Source: Trichodelitschia bisporula
Lineage: Eukaryota; Ascomycota; Dothideomycetes; Phaeotrichales; Phaeotrichaceae
Direction of reading: 5' to 3'
Assembly: GCA_010356995.1 (NCBI GenBank)
Contig: ML996691.1
Location: 534,211 to 598,210 of the forward strand
DNA: 64,000 bases
A model generated the notes under the pieces. It did not search any database. It saw nothing but the letters and a program-made list of their open reading frames with translations, and was not told where the DNA came from. A program made the position numbers and the translations under genes. Below are positions 23,673-35,670 of the stretch, piece after piece. Within the stretch, counting starts at the first letter, position 1. Each line of letters begins with the position of its first letter.

Positions 23673-25852
23673 ATGGACGTTCCCGGCCGAAGCAAGGATG
23701 TTAACAGCGAGAAACAGGTCCCTCCGCAGGCATCAGTAACTGCGAAGTCCAACAAGCTATTAGAATTTCAACCCCCATCCACCCCGCCGCCGCCAATGGC
23801 TACAATCGCCGATGAAGATGAGCGACTTCTCGCTAGGATTGGCTACCGTCAGGTTAGTGTTCTCTAGTAGGAGAAAGCATCCAGTAGCAAGATTACTAAA
23901 GTAACCTTCAACCACAGGAACTCAAAAGAGAATTTACAAAATGGTCCACGGTCTCCTATGCCATATCCATCCTCGGTGTCCTGGGGTCAGTCCCAGCAAC
24001 TTTTGCCGTTCCTATAGCTTCCGGGGGGCCTGCCACTGCAGTTTGGGCCTGGTTCATCGGCTCAGTTATGGCCATGTGCATTGCGAGCTCAGGTCAGCAT
24101 CCCTCCGCGAAATATTCCCGAAGCGGGAATTGACAGTGTTAGTGGCTGAGCTTGTATCGGCCTATCCAACGGCTGGTGGAATGTACTTCGTTACGAAACA
24201 CGTCGTTCCCAAGGAGCACGTCGCCATCTGGGCTTGGATCATAGGATGGTGCAATTTTCTGGGCCAAGCGGCAGGAGTCGCGAGCCTGGCATACACCATT
24301 GCCCAGATGATCCTCGCGGCGGTTGTGATGAACTCGCCGTCGCGGGATGGGTTGTACACCTTCACACCGTAAGCTAAGCCCCCCTTTATGGTCGCTGTGG
24401 TCTCCTCGTTCTAATGTTGAACAGGAAGCCATTTCAGATCGTCTTGTTAGCGATATTGATTCTCTGTCTGTTCGGAACTATATGCTCCCTTACGACTAAG
24501 AATTTGAATCGGATTGTACTCTGGTTTGCGCCTATCAACAGTACTCCTCGCAAAAACGTGCTGCTGTGTACGGAGACACTGACAACCAACAGTTGCGGCC
24601 TCCGTCGGTATCTGTATAGCTCTTTTGGTTTTGACGCCAGACAAAAGAAGTGCAACCTGGGTCTTCACAGAAGTAACGGATGGCTCTGGATGGGGGAGTA
24701 AAGGATTCTCATTTTTGCTCGGGTGCGTTTGCTACCTGCTCTCAAGGGCCTCTTGCTTTCGATCGGATCTGTTACTGACCCCGGTGTTTAGCTTCCTCTC
24801 AGTTGCGTGGACCATGACGGACTACGATGGGACTACACAGTATGTTTCACTTGCTCCCTGACTGGACCGATGATGGCATCTAACGCTACAAACAGCATGT
24901 CCGAAGAGACACACGATGCAGCAATTCGAGGCCCCGTCGCCATTCGGGTTGCCATTCTGGTCTCGGGAGTTGTGGGCTGGATGCTTACCATTACATTTTG
25001 CTTCTGCATGTCCGACTTCGACAGCATTATGGCCTCACAAACGGGACTCCCAGTTGCTCAGATATTTCTGAATGCTGGAGGTAGAGCAGGTGGGACGGTC
25101 ATGTGGTTCTTCGTCATCCTCGTCCAGTTTTTTACAGGATGCTCTGCCATGCTGGCAAACGCACGAATGGCGTACGCTTTTGCTCGTGATGAAGCCTTTC
25201 CGCTGTCTGGGTATGTCTCTGCCTTTAGAGACGGCAACATCTAATGCATTGGCAGGGTTTGGAGTAAAGTCAACACCGTCACACATACGCCTGTCAACGC
25301 CGTCTGGCTTGTCGTCACATTTTGCAGCTGTTTAAACCTCATCGGCATAGGCTCGACGCAGACCATAGTCGCTATATTCAACATCACGGCACCAGCCCTT
25401 GACCTCAGCTACATTGCCGTCATAGTCGCCCATCGCGTCTACGAAAACACCGTTCCTTTCATCGAAGGCCCTTACACCATGGGGCGATGGAGTCGGCCTG
25501 TCAATACCGTCGCTGTCGTTTGGGTACTTTTCATCAGCGTTGTACTCTTCTTCCCCCCTGTGAGACCCATCACAGCGACAAACATGAACTATGCTGTCTG
25601 TGTTGCCGGGGTTATTGCGCTGGTTAGCATGACCTGGTGGTTTGTGTCCGCAAAACAGTACGTCTCACTCAAATCCTCTTTATTTTACTCCTTGCTTTCT
25701 TTCCGCGGGTCTTCGATCTTGAAGTTAGTACTGACATATCTTGCAGCAAATACACTGGGCCTCGAACGAAGGAACTACTCATCGAAATACCCGCCGACGA
25801 TCCAGAGGATTTGATTCGATCGTATTCGCCCCCTCAGTTAATTACCCCATGA
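23673..25852 (+). CDS. APC-family amino acid / GABA / choline-type permease
   Basis: Integral membrane transporter for a small nitrogenous substrate. The subfamily resembles fungal GABA/choline/amino-acid permeases (UGA4, BIO5 and HNM1 relatives); the substrate cannot be called. Nine exons: 23673-23852, 23918-24092, 24137-24368, 24425-24540, 24593-24722, 24792-24839, 24896-25210, 25256-25657 and 25747-25852, giving 567 residues. A hydrophilic N-terminus of about 70 residues precedes roughly twelve hydrophobic segments. Family signatures are visible: VLVAELVSAYPTAGGMYF in TM3, WIIGWCNFLGQAAGVAS in TM4, and the loop with MSEETHDAAIRGP followed by TM7. The C-terminal tail is short and cytosolic. 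The start is the ATG of MDVPGRSKD. The gene is isolated by large gene-free flanks (4.2 kb upstream, 1.7 kb downstream). An intact reading frame argues that it is functional. Confidence 0.9.
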
Positions 25853-27524
25853 GCCAGCCCGACTCCTCAAATTTGATGCCGTCAAGCTTGCGATTCTTGG
25901 GCATAATTTGGCCATCACTCGACATGCATGCAGGGCCTGCACGACTTTGGTGACAATGCAACATCATCTCGATCTTCTGCATGCAGATGAGGGCTGTGTT
26001 GGGCTGTATCTGCCTGTTGTCGGATATCACACAGAACCGTAACCGTAGTGCAGTTCCTCCACTCTGAGGATGTCAGGAGATAGATAAGGGGACAGATGTG
26101 AACTTGAGGCGACATTGATCACAGGCCATTCCAATGAAATGGTCCAACGGCTTGTTATGGTTGAGGTCGCACAATAATGAGCTTCTTTTTCCATCAACGT
26201 CAGGTTCGTTCAACATGAACCGCAATGAAACCAAATAGCAGCTGGCCGTGTCCACAGTTCTGGTTCCACCCTGCATCGCTCTGTGAAAAGCTATTGCGAC
26301 AACCGTGAACGCATCACAACTCCACAGTGCACAGATCGGCAAGTCCATGCGGCAAGGCATCCGGACCGTAACCCCGGGTCCCAGAGTCAGGAACCATTCA
26401 AATCCCGGCGCCCTCTCCCCACCGCTCACCGCATCGTCCTATGACCAAGGCCCACGAAGTTATCAGCTCCTGGGCCCGATCCAAGGCTGCGGGAGCCCAA
26501 GCCTTCTATTCTTTTTTTCTCCACGGGCCCAACCTTAATTGCTTGCTGTGTGCCGACTGCCGTCCGTCCGCAACCGGCCGTGGGGTTCACCGTCCAGGCG
26601 GCACCTGCCTAAGTGGGCTGGCGCCTCGGCAGGCCGTCATGTGCATGTTTGGCCGCAGCCTTATCCGGGTGGCGGCATGGGCCGCGAGAAGAAGAACTGT
26701 GGAGAGAATGATGTGGTCCGGTCGTGTGCCCACGCGGAAATTTTAGATCGGGCATCGATCTGAAGGCGGGAAGGATTTAAGGCCTGCACCTATGGAGGAT
26801 GAGGTGAGAAGGTGCAGTGTACGTAACTTGAGTTTGCGCCCCGGCGAAATGACGCCCAGGCGAAGTGACGCCCAACGCTTGTGAGCGGAGCGGCTGCCAT
26901 GTGGTCGTGGGGGGGGAGGGCGTTGTCGGAATGTGAATACGGTAGTACGGTAGTTCTGTAGGTGATCGGGTTGTGTGGCCATGGTAGATATACAGGCCTG
27001 TGGGTGAATTGGAAGGAAACTACGAATGTCAAGGCTATGGTGTCTCAAATGTACGTTTGCAGTTGTGTACTCCGTGCTAGCAATTACCACTTGCACTGTA
27101 CAGTTGAATTAGTATGATATACTTCTCATTCTTCAAGCTGACACATGGCCGGACGGTATCATAAGAATGGCTGAAAAGATGGGCATTAAGAAATTTCAAC
27201 ATAGGTCTGATCGGGCTGCGGATGGGCTGGAGAGAATTTCGGTGTACGAGGTGGTGGTGATGGTGGGTGGTGAATTATTAGTGCGGGGTTGGTGTGGTGA
27301 AGGCAATAATAATGGCAAATGCAACAACGTCATTGCCCACCCCCCGACGGACGGACCAGGTTGCTCCGTACTCCGTGGCCAAGACAGCACGGACCAGAAA
27401 CCGAAATCTTGTGAATACCGTACTCACGTGAGTTGGCGCGAACTTCGAGAAAGCAAAAAACGACCATCCCCTTAACCAACACGCGCCTCTCACAAACTCG
27501 CGACATCCACAACCCTTCTTTACC
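25853..27524. other. Intergenic
   Basis: This 1.7-kb space separates the permease gene and POL5, both on the + strand. I see no gene. The open frames are short and unlike known proteins. Confidence 0.55.
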
Positions 27525-30500
27525 ATGGCTCCAATAAAGCGCGAAAGAGACGTTGAGACGAACAAGCCGGCCCGGGATTCTGGATCCAGCAAGCGGCGCC
27601 GTCAGTACACGGAGCAGGACAGCAGATTGGCTAAGATATACGCCAACCTTGCAGACGAAAATCACAGAACCCGGATCCAGGCCGCCAAAGAACTTGTCGT
27701 GGAATTGAACCCGGATAAGATTGATGACGGCAATGTGGTCGACCGCGCATTGACTCGATTGATTAGGGGGTTATGTAGCGGTAGAAAGGCCGCTCGCCTC
27801 GGGTTTTCGATCGCCTTGACAGAGGTTGTTCGCCAGCTTTACGATGGAGTGCACACGGAACCCAAAGTTTCAGGCGCTTACAGTATGAGCCGGCTCCTTG
27901 AGCTCATTGAGGAGCGGACGCAACCTGAGGGTGATGTGGCTGGCCAGGTATGTTCAATTGATAGACCAAGGGAACATAAAGATTGACCTCCCACAGGAGA
28001 GACGCGATCACCTCTTTGGGCGCCTTTTTGCTCTCAAGAGTCTCGAACAGTCTTCTATCCTTATCGAGCCTGACGAACCAGGCGAGCTGTGGAGCTCATA
28101 TGTTGACAAGGTGTTTACCCTCGCATTGGACGTTGTATGGCTCCGGCAGGAGTGTGGTTCCTTGCTTCTGAACGCCATCACTAAGCTGTCCAAATATCCT
28201 GCTACCCGTGGAGGCAAGTACGTCGAGCGCATTCTTAATCTCATGGTTCAGCGGGGCATGAGCAAAACCCCAGAAGGAGTGGCAATTTGGCTCACGGCCA
28301 AAGCTGCATTTCCTGATTGCCAGTATCCCTTAGGAGTGTGGCATAAGGACGACCCTCTTTGCACCAAGGAGACAAAAACGCTCTCAAACATTTTGAGGCA
28401 AGCCGGCCCCCAGGAGGAGCAAGTGAAGACTGGTACCTGGCAAGCGAAACCTGGCCTTGCCTGGAAAATTGTGCTCGAGAAGGTCATAGCACGCGCAGAT
28501 AAGACATCAGGTCCGGACGTGTCCAAGTTCCAGAAGTTTTGGGTTGAAGTCGTCGACAGTAAGTCGGCTGGGTCCACGGACCTTCCGTTTATAACTCAGT
28601 TGCTAATTTCACAGACGGTTTGTTCTCGCAGAACTCCGTTCCGGAGAAGAAGCTCTGGGGCTTTCAGTTGTTCTCGGATATGCTTCAATCCGCTCCAAAA
28701 TGGGCTTTAGCCTCCTTGTTTTCACGGAACCTCATGCGATGCTTGATCAATCATCTTGGTGATGACGAGCGGACTTTACATGGAGCGGCCCAAGGCGCCC
28801 TAAAGCATCTTGTCGCCCAAGTTAAGGAGTGTCCTGATCTTGCGCCGATCATAGTCCGCGAATTGATGGGCGAATATGGCTCCCCGTTCTTTGACCGTTT
28901 GACCAATACTAAGACGGTTGAAAACATCCTGAAAGCTACCGACGACGCTTCCTTTGAGGATATCGTGGGTGTCTTGTCCGATCTCACCGAGCAGCCACCT
29001 TCCGAGGACGCCATGAAAGCGCAGACATGCCGTACCATGCTCGCGGACCTGGTCCTGGATGTGTTTCGTGTACGCTCTAAGGCAGCTGCCGGGAGCAAGG
29101 GGCTGGACAAGGCGCCGAAGTGGATGCGCCTAGTCCTAGAATTCTTCGCTCGATTCGCCTACCTCGTACCGCGGGAGGACGAGATTCAGTTTGAGATCGT
29201 TCCCATTACCCGTAAAATGTTTCAGATTCGGCTTTCGTCATGTCTCACTCACATCTTTACACTTAAACCGGAAAACCCTAGCGATTGGGCGTCCTTCGTC
29301 ATCACGAAGCTCCACTCCCCACCAGGAGACTGGGAACTGACCATCAGCGCCGATGATGTGGTGGTCAAAAAAGTTGAACACGCGCAGAACCTTTTCAGCA
29401 AGATGGTGGTGCGCGAGTCCAAGGCCTCTGATCAACGGAAACCCGCTTTCCGGGCGCTCATTCTAGCGTTTTCGCTCACGTTCCTGCAACTATATGCAGG
29501 CGATGGAGATGCTCTTTTGCTTCTGGAAGACCTTGAATCCTGCTACACGTCCATTATCAAAGGAAATGGCGATGACGAGGCGTTCACCGCCCTCATTGAG
29601 ATCCTCCTTTCCTTCCTGTCAAACCCGTCGAAGCTCTACCGCAAGGTGGCCGAGGAAGTGTTCACCACATTCACGCCGAGCGTCACGAAAGACAGTCTGC
29701 AGTCGTTGATTGATATACTAGAAACACCGGAGACTTCGGCTGGTCAACGTGAGCTGTTTGCCAACGAGGAGGAAGAAGATAGACTGTCACAGCTCGGATC
29801 CGATGTGGAAGAAATCTCGGATCCTGAAGGGGCTTCGGATGTGGAGGATATTTCGGACGTCGAGAAGGCCTCGGATGTGGAAATGATTGATCAGGTCGAG
29901 GCGGCGTCGGCCACAGATGATTCGGACTCCAATGACGATGAAGACTCTAACGGTTCCGACGAAGATTCTGACGACGGAGAGCTGAACCGGTTCAACGCAC
30001 TCCTGGCCGAAACCCTGAAGACGGATGACACGAATGCAGAAGGGGAATCCTCGGATGAAGACATGAACGATGACCAGATGATGGCCCTCGATGACCAGCT
30101 CGCCAACATCTTCAAGCAGCGCAAGTCACAGACGCAAGGCAACAGCAAGAAGGAGAAGAAGAAGACCCAAGAGCAGATGATCAACTTCAAGACCCGTGTT
30201 CTCGATCTCCTGACCATCTACGTGAAGCGAGAGTATGAGAACCCGCTGGCAGTCATGCTGGTTCTCCCTCTCCTGCGGCTGATGCGCACGAGCACGGGGC
30301 CATCATATCGTCTCCCGTCGAGGGCTTCCCAAGTCCTCAACTTGTACATGAATACAAACGGCAGGGCGAAAGCTGCCATTAGGCCCGAAAACACCGGGTT
30401 CGACGAAACCAAGGTGTGGGAGTATCTCCGAGAAGTCCACACGGAAGTCAAGAAGCCGGCTGCGGGACCGCACGCCCAGGCATGCAGCCGGGCGAGTCTT

Positions 30501-30668
30501 TTCTTCGCGAAACTCATCGTCGCCGCCGATAGGGAGAGTTACAACAAGGTCGTTGACCTGTATGCGGAAACTCAGAAGGACTGGTTTCTCAAACGCAATT
30601 CGCCCATCCAGGCGACTTTCTTCACGGGGTGGATTAGCTGGTCGGTAAACGTACGCTGCGAAAGGTAA
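27525..30668 (+). CDS. POL5: POL5 / MYBBP1A-like nucleolar protein
   Basis: Nucleolar protein historically called DNA polymerase V or phi. In yeast it is needed for rRNA production and 60S assembly rather than for replication. Three exons: 27525-27947, 27997-28558 and 28615-30668, giving 1012 residues. The N-terminus is basic (KRRRQYTEQD). The body is an armadillo-like helical solenoid starting with RLAKIYANLADENHRTRIQA. A long acidic region follows at about residues 745-865, rich in Ser/Asp/Glu with repeated SDVE units (EGASDVEDISDVEKASDVE), and then a Lys-rich patch (KKEKKKTQEQ). The C-terminal helical part ends with GWISWSVNVRCER. Polymerase-like motifs are not obvious, consistent with current views of the family. 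POL5 shares this window with other ribosome-synthesis genes but is not arranged with them in a unit. Confidence 0.92.
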
Positions 30669-31300
30669 TTTTGGAGCCTTGCGTGATCGAGGGCCTTCGA
30701 GCGGACCAGGTCTTCAGGATACAGATAGATAGTCGGATGGAAGCGATTTCATAGAGCTGTGTAATACAAACAGGTTTGGTTGCTATGTTGAGGTGCCGGG
30801 TTACGTCGTATATATCAAATTTCGGGCCGCCCTGCCAACGCAGCAGGCTTAGACGGAAAGAGAAGCTGTCCAGAGGCTACCTCGAAGCTAATGTATAGAT
30901 CACGACACTTGCTCGCGGCCGATTGGCGCCGCTAGGCTGCACGACATAGCGGTCGTGTTAGCATGGTGGTTCGCACGGCAGCACCTAGGTCTAGTGCCCC
31001 GTCGCACGGCGGCCAGACAAAATTTGGTGGGACACCGTAGGCGAGGAGACGGGCGCGGGATGCACGTAAAGGATGCATTGCGCCGTTGCACGGGCGAACC
31101 GGCCCAGACGCTGTGCCAGCGCCAGGCCCATACACGCAGCCGGAGCGCAGGGCAATGAGCAACTTTGTCTCGTTACGCAGTCTGCAGCTGGCCGCTGGGG
31201 TCGGCCGGGAAGGGTAGGAAGGGTAGGAAGGGACGATAAATCGGGTTGTAGGCCTGGGTTTGGGACGGGCGGCCCAGATGCCTTCACGCGCGCGGATGCT

Positions 31301-31332
31301 GCTCAGCTCAGCTCAGCTCGGTTCAGCTCAGC
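31301..31332. repeat. Pentanucleotide GCTCA microsatellite
   Basis: About six copies of GCTCA with one GGTT interruption. It lies in the gene-poor region upstream of CDC25. Confidence 0.85.
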
Positions 31333-34300
31333 GGGCGATATTGCGGAGGTAAATAGGAAGCTCGCGCGTCGAGTGCTTGCCTGCTGGCACTGGGAGTTGA
31401 AACGGCGAGATGAGGTGCAATTAGTCATGTCGCCAATGGGGCAAACGGTGCAGGACGCGCAGCAGCCTCGCCATTCGCTGGGCGCTGTTCGAGCGCGACG
31501 GCTTCAGAACGCGTATCCGCCGATGGGGAGGAGCTTGGGCGCTGTACGTGCATGAGAGAGGGGAGGAGAGACGCTGGGATTTATTAGGGAGCAAGGAAGG
31601 TCCTTGATGACGAAGGGCGATTAGTTCCGCAGGAGGCCCGTTCGGCGACGCGACGATGCAGTTGCTGAGCCAGCGGAGCTGCAGCCCGGTGGTGCAGGCC
31701 CCCCCCGCAAGCAAGCAACAAGCTTCGGTTCGTCAAGAAGCGCGTTCCGGCGTCAAAAAGACTCCTCTTTTCTGCAGTTCGGCGGGACTTGCCCAGCAGC
31801 CTCTTTTCTTGGGTTCTTCTTCTCCGCAGCAAGGCTCGGTTCGGCTATTGCCCAGGCACGCCCGTCCCATGTGGCCAATAGGCCCCGCCCGAGCCGATCA
31901 CGCATGCACGCGTTGTTTGCAGACGACGCGTCGCGTCTCCCCCGACCCTTCCCCACCCAAAACAAAAAGTTCAGCGACGTGTCGCCCTCTTAAATCCCAC
32001 CACGCCCAAGTCCGGTTCCGGAACCCAGTGACAATCCAAGTCAGGCTGTGCGCGCGTCTGCCACCCTTGCGCGGTGCGCGCCCCGGCGTGAACGGCAGAC
32101 GGAGAAACGCCCCTCCTTGCCCTCGTATTGTGCGACGAGCAAGGAAGCTAGGCCCTGTTGCCGGCGTGGGGAGGGGGCGACGCGAGGGGAGGGCTAGGGC
32201 GTGGGAGCACGAAGGAGGGGTAGCTGAAGGCGCCAAAACGGCTCTAGGCGACGCCGCGGGCTGAGGCCGGAGCACTTTATCTGCTTTCGTGATGGGTCGG
32301 AGGGGAGTCGAGATCCTCTCTACCCGGCCCTGCCGCTACGCTCAGAGCTCTTTGCTTCCCCTCCTCTTCCTCCCCCTCCCTCTGTTTCCCCCTCCCCGCG
32401 GGCGTTTTGCCCCGGCAACGCCAGGTCCGCGCTGATACCGTGTGGCTTGACACAGCCGCCCGGACAGTCCGACGCCTCTAAACGGGATGAAGGCGCTTCG
32501 TAAGCTCTTTAGGGAAGTTGAGGGGAATTTGAACTGATGCGTTGGCATTGATGGCGGCGGCTAGTTTGCGAGATATGAGATCATGGCGCGGTATGTACCG
32601 GTAGAGGAGAGGAAAGCTTGAAGATATTGCCCTCGCCGAAGATAGTACATAATATCTCGCGATACGGTACGGGACGACGGAACAGCCACACAGATAGCAT
32701 GACAACCGAAAAGCACCCCGGCTTGGATTCGCGCTATGCATGGGTGATCAAGTCGGCATGCCTTGAAACGCGGCCGCTTGCGGAAGCAAGGAAGACGGAG
32801 GGGAGAAGGAAGAGGAGAAGCATGACGTCTCACGGCCGGCATGCTCGTCGATGCAGCGCCGATTCAGTGATGACCAGGTCCAGCTCCCATATTAGGGCAG
32901 GAGGACGATCACGGGGTTAGCGAACAAGGGCCGGAGCAGAGGGGCTTTGTTCGATGGTTCTATTGGTCAATGCTCTCGCTCTCTCTCACTTCCGTCAAGC
33001 GCGCTTCCTTGCCGTTGCTGGGCAACAACCCATTTTTCGAAGGAATCAAGGCGCTCAACCAGGCCAGCGTTGTTTGGTCTGTCAAGCCCCAGCCGAAGCC
33101 ACAGAGGACCGGCTTTCCGCCAGTTACAATCAACGCATCATTGAATATTATTGTCGTTGCTTGTCCAGCCTGCACAGGATGACGGACGGACTCGCCGTCA
33201 CTTGTTGAGCTTGCGCGTTGACCGGGCCGCGAGCTCAAGGCTTTTGGTGTAGGGCAGTGAAGCGCGGAGCTGATCGATTAGCTTCCCATGCTCCCCATGC
33301 TTCAGCTCGGAGCACCCTGGGGGCGTACTACGGTACGCAGTAGCTCCCCATTTTTTGACGCCTTGTTGCGGGCAGTTGCCGGGGTGAGGAATGGGTCGAG
33401 GGAATGGAGTGGGGGGTAATCCTTGACCGGAGAGGTGGAGGGACAGCAAAGGCCCGGCCTCAACATCGCGTTGGGGACTGGATCAAATGTTCGGTTACTT
33501 CCTTGAAGACGACATGGGATGCCTGTCTCTCCATCTTTGCTGCTCTCTGACGCTTTGGGGAATTGGCGGACAATAGCATTCTGCCCTTGACTTCCGCTTC
33601 TGTACTAGAACGTGCATATACGCCGTACTATGTACAGTACTTAGGCGTTAGGCGCGTGCCGGTAGAGGTGAGGCGGACTGTGAGGAAAGCTGAATGGACA
33701 TTGGGCAGATTTCAAATGACGACAGCTTACATTCGTACTGCGGGCGCGTCCATGTATGATGTATGTACCATGTACAGAGCGCATGCAAGATGTGAGTAGT
33801 GGGATGTGATGTTGTGTATACATCGGATACGACAGACGTCAACAACAGATGGAACATCGTGTACTCTGTATGCAAGACCAAAAAATAAACCCTCCCGTTT
33901 CTTCCGGCCACATGAAGCAATGTAGCACAGCAACGAGAAAGAAGTCTTTCCCCGCCTGCATAAATGTCCCCGACTCAGGACAGTAGTCGGTCGAGAAGAG
34001 TCCGATATGGTGGTGCAACAGCGGAAGCACAACCGGAGTGGGGGCTGTGCGGGCGCATGCCGCCCTAGCGACAGACCCAGCAACCTTCAGACCGAGAAAA
34101 ATGTATCCTTGCCCATGAGGCGCTTTTCTCCGCAATCGTCGTTTCCAGCTGTCCGCGTGTGGGCGGCGGAAAATGCAGGCGGCCTGGTGACGGGTAGGTA
34201 CCGTAGTGCGTAGCTTTGATATCGTGAAGGTTGTATGTTTGATATGCCTCATCAACCCTGCAGAAAAGAGGCAAGAGAAAGGAGAGAGCAGCTAAACGAG

Positions 34301-35092
34301 AAGCTATCTGTGACATGAAGTGTCTGGAAATCTGCATAGGTCTATCGAAGCTTAAGAATAATCCATGGGAATCTGCAACCGCTCCGTGATGCTTTTGGCC
34401 CGCTAGGATGTGCATCCGTATGATAGTACATAGGGATATGAAAGATGTACATACATCCGTACCATCCGTACATAAATGAGCAAAAAATGACGACGCGACT
34501 TGAAAAAGGGAGAGAGAAAGAGAGAGATGGACGCGGTTCATGTTCGGAGTATCGCCACCAAAAGGGCCAATGGATCACCAACATTTACGGTAGCGCGCTA
34601 AAGCGATTGACAAGCCGGTTTGGCCTCGTTTTCTTGCTCTTCAACGGTTTAAGAGTGGAATCCTTGAAATCTTCCTCGAAACCGATTTCAATTGACAAAA
34701 GACGATTCGGCGCCCACGGCTCATCAGACTCCCCAATTCGCCAGAGGGGGCGCAAGGTACTGGGGTGTTGCTTTGACAACCGCCTCTCCAAGCGCTTCCT
34801 GCTCGCCCTCCACCACCACTTACAAGTCCACCACCCAGTCCACCAAAAACCCACCCACCAACCTCCCTCTCTTCCTACCGGGCTCGCTCCACACCAAAGC
34901 TCGTTGCTCTGGTGAAAGGCGGCTCTGGTCTGGTTGCTCCAGGTACCTCACCGTCGCTCGGGTCAAACTCTCTTGCTTCGGCAAAAAGTCTCTTTTACCT
35001 ACTCCACCATCCCTTCACCTGTCCCGACATATTCCCTCTCCCCTCCCAAGGTCCTTCAACAAGTCACTCTTCCCCCATAGAAGGTTTTTCCA

Positions 35093-35106
35093 CCCCCCCC
35101 CCCCCC
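35093..35106. repeat. Poly-C tract
   Basis: A run of 14 C in the C/T-rich stretch about 565 bp upstream of the CDC25 ATG. Confidence 0.9.
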
Positions 35107-35476
35107 TCCCTCACCTTCCACCACACCGTCCCTGACAACACGAAGGTACCAGCAATTCGCCCGATTGCTCCTTCCTCGCACCATCACCACCACCGCTCTC
35201 CAAACTCCATACCAAGTCTACCTCACCACCCCGCTTCAACATCCACCCCTCACCCATACATTGACCATCATCCCCAAACCTGCCACCCTCGCCGAACCAA
35301 TTCTCTCGGAGCTGGAAGCCGAATCTTCACGCATGACATCCACAGCTTGATAGCCTTTCCCCCCTTCTCGCCAGCACTCTCCTGCATCCTACTGTGCATC
35401 GTCTTGCTGCGACATCATAGGCCACTTCTTACGGCATCCTCAACTTCAATTAGGACCTAGCCCACCACATCATTGC

Positions 35477-35485
35477 ATGTCTTAG
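35477..35485 (+). promoter_or_regulatory. Possible minimal upstream ORF (Met-Ser-stop)
   Basis: ATG TCT TAG lies 194 bp upstream of the CDC25 start codon. If the mRNA leader extends this far, it would be a two-codon uORF. Cell-cycle regulators in fungi are known to use uORFs. The transcription start is unknown, so this is inference. Confidence 0.25.
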
Positions 35486-35583
35486 AACTCAACTGCCTGC
35501 GTCCTGCTCTGTTTCCCCTCGCCTTCGGCACGGTCTCGCGGATTCTATCGCCCCGGATAACAGAGCAGATACAACAGTATCCG

Positions 35584-35589
35584 ACGCGT
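35584..35589. promoter_or_regulatory. ACGCGT (MCB-type) box upstream of CDC25
   Basis: A palindromic ACGCGT lies 82 bp before the CDC25 ATG. In yeasts this is the binding core of MBF, which drives G1/S genes. The same hexamer lies close upstream of SLD5 and RPA1. Confidence 0.35.
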
Positions 35590-35670
35590 TTGCGAAGGTA
35601 CCTGAAAACAATTACAACGCTGAGCATTTCGTATTGTTGCCTTTGCAACGCGTTTTACAACGTCTATATC

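Larger units (their letters stand above)
30669..35670. other. Gene-poor 5-kb region upstream of CDC25
   Basis: No gene is recognisable in 5.0 kb, the longest such gap in the window. Open frames (for example 31656-32264 + and 34912-35460 +) are low-complexity or unlike known proteins. From about 34750 to 35460 the + strand is C/T-rich with a 14-C run at 35093-35106, which suggests a long pyrimidine-rich promoter or 5' leader for CDC25. It may regulate that gene or harbour an unannotated non-coding transcript. Confidence 0.5.

Noticed and set aside
26340-26420. Possible tRNA T-arm-like sequence near ATTCAAATCCC
   Set aside because: No matching acceptor stem, D-arm or anticodon arm could be built on either strand. 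The similar GGTTCGATCC at about 44809 was rejected for the same reason.
31656-32264. 202-codon open frame upstream of CDC25
   Set aside because: It is rich in Arg/Pro/Ala from GC-rich DNA, has no domain, and overlapping frames on the other strand are equally open.
34912-35460. 182-codon Ser/Pro/His-rich open frame
   Set aside because: It is a product of the C/T-rich leader sequence, where stop codons are rare; the residues are nearly all Ser, Pro, Leu and His.
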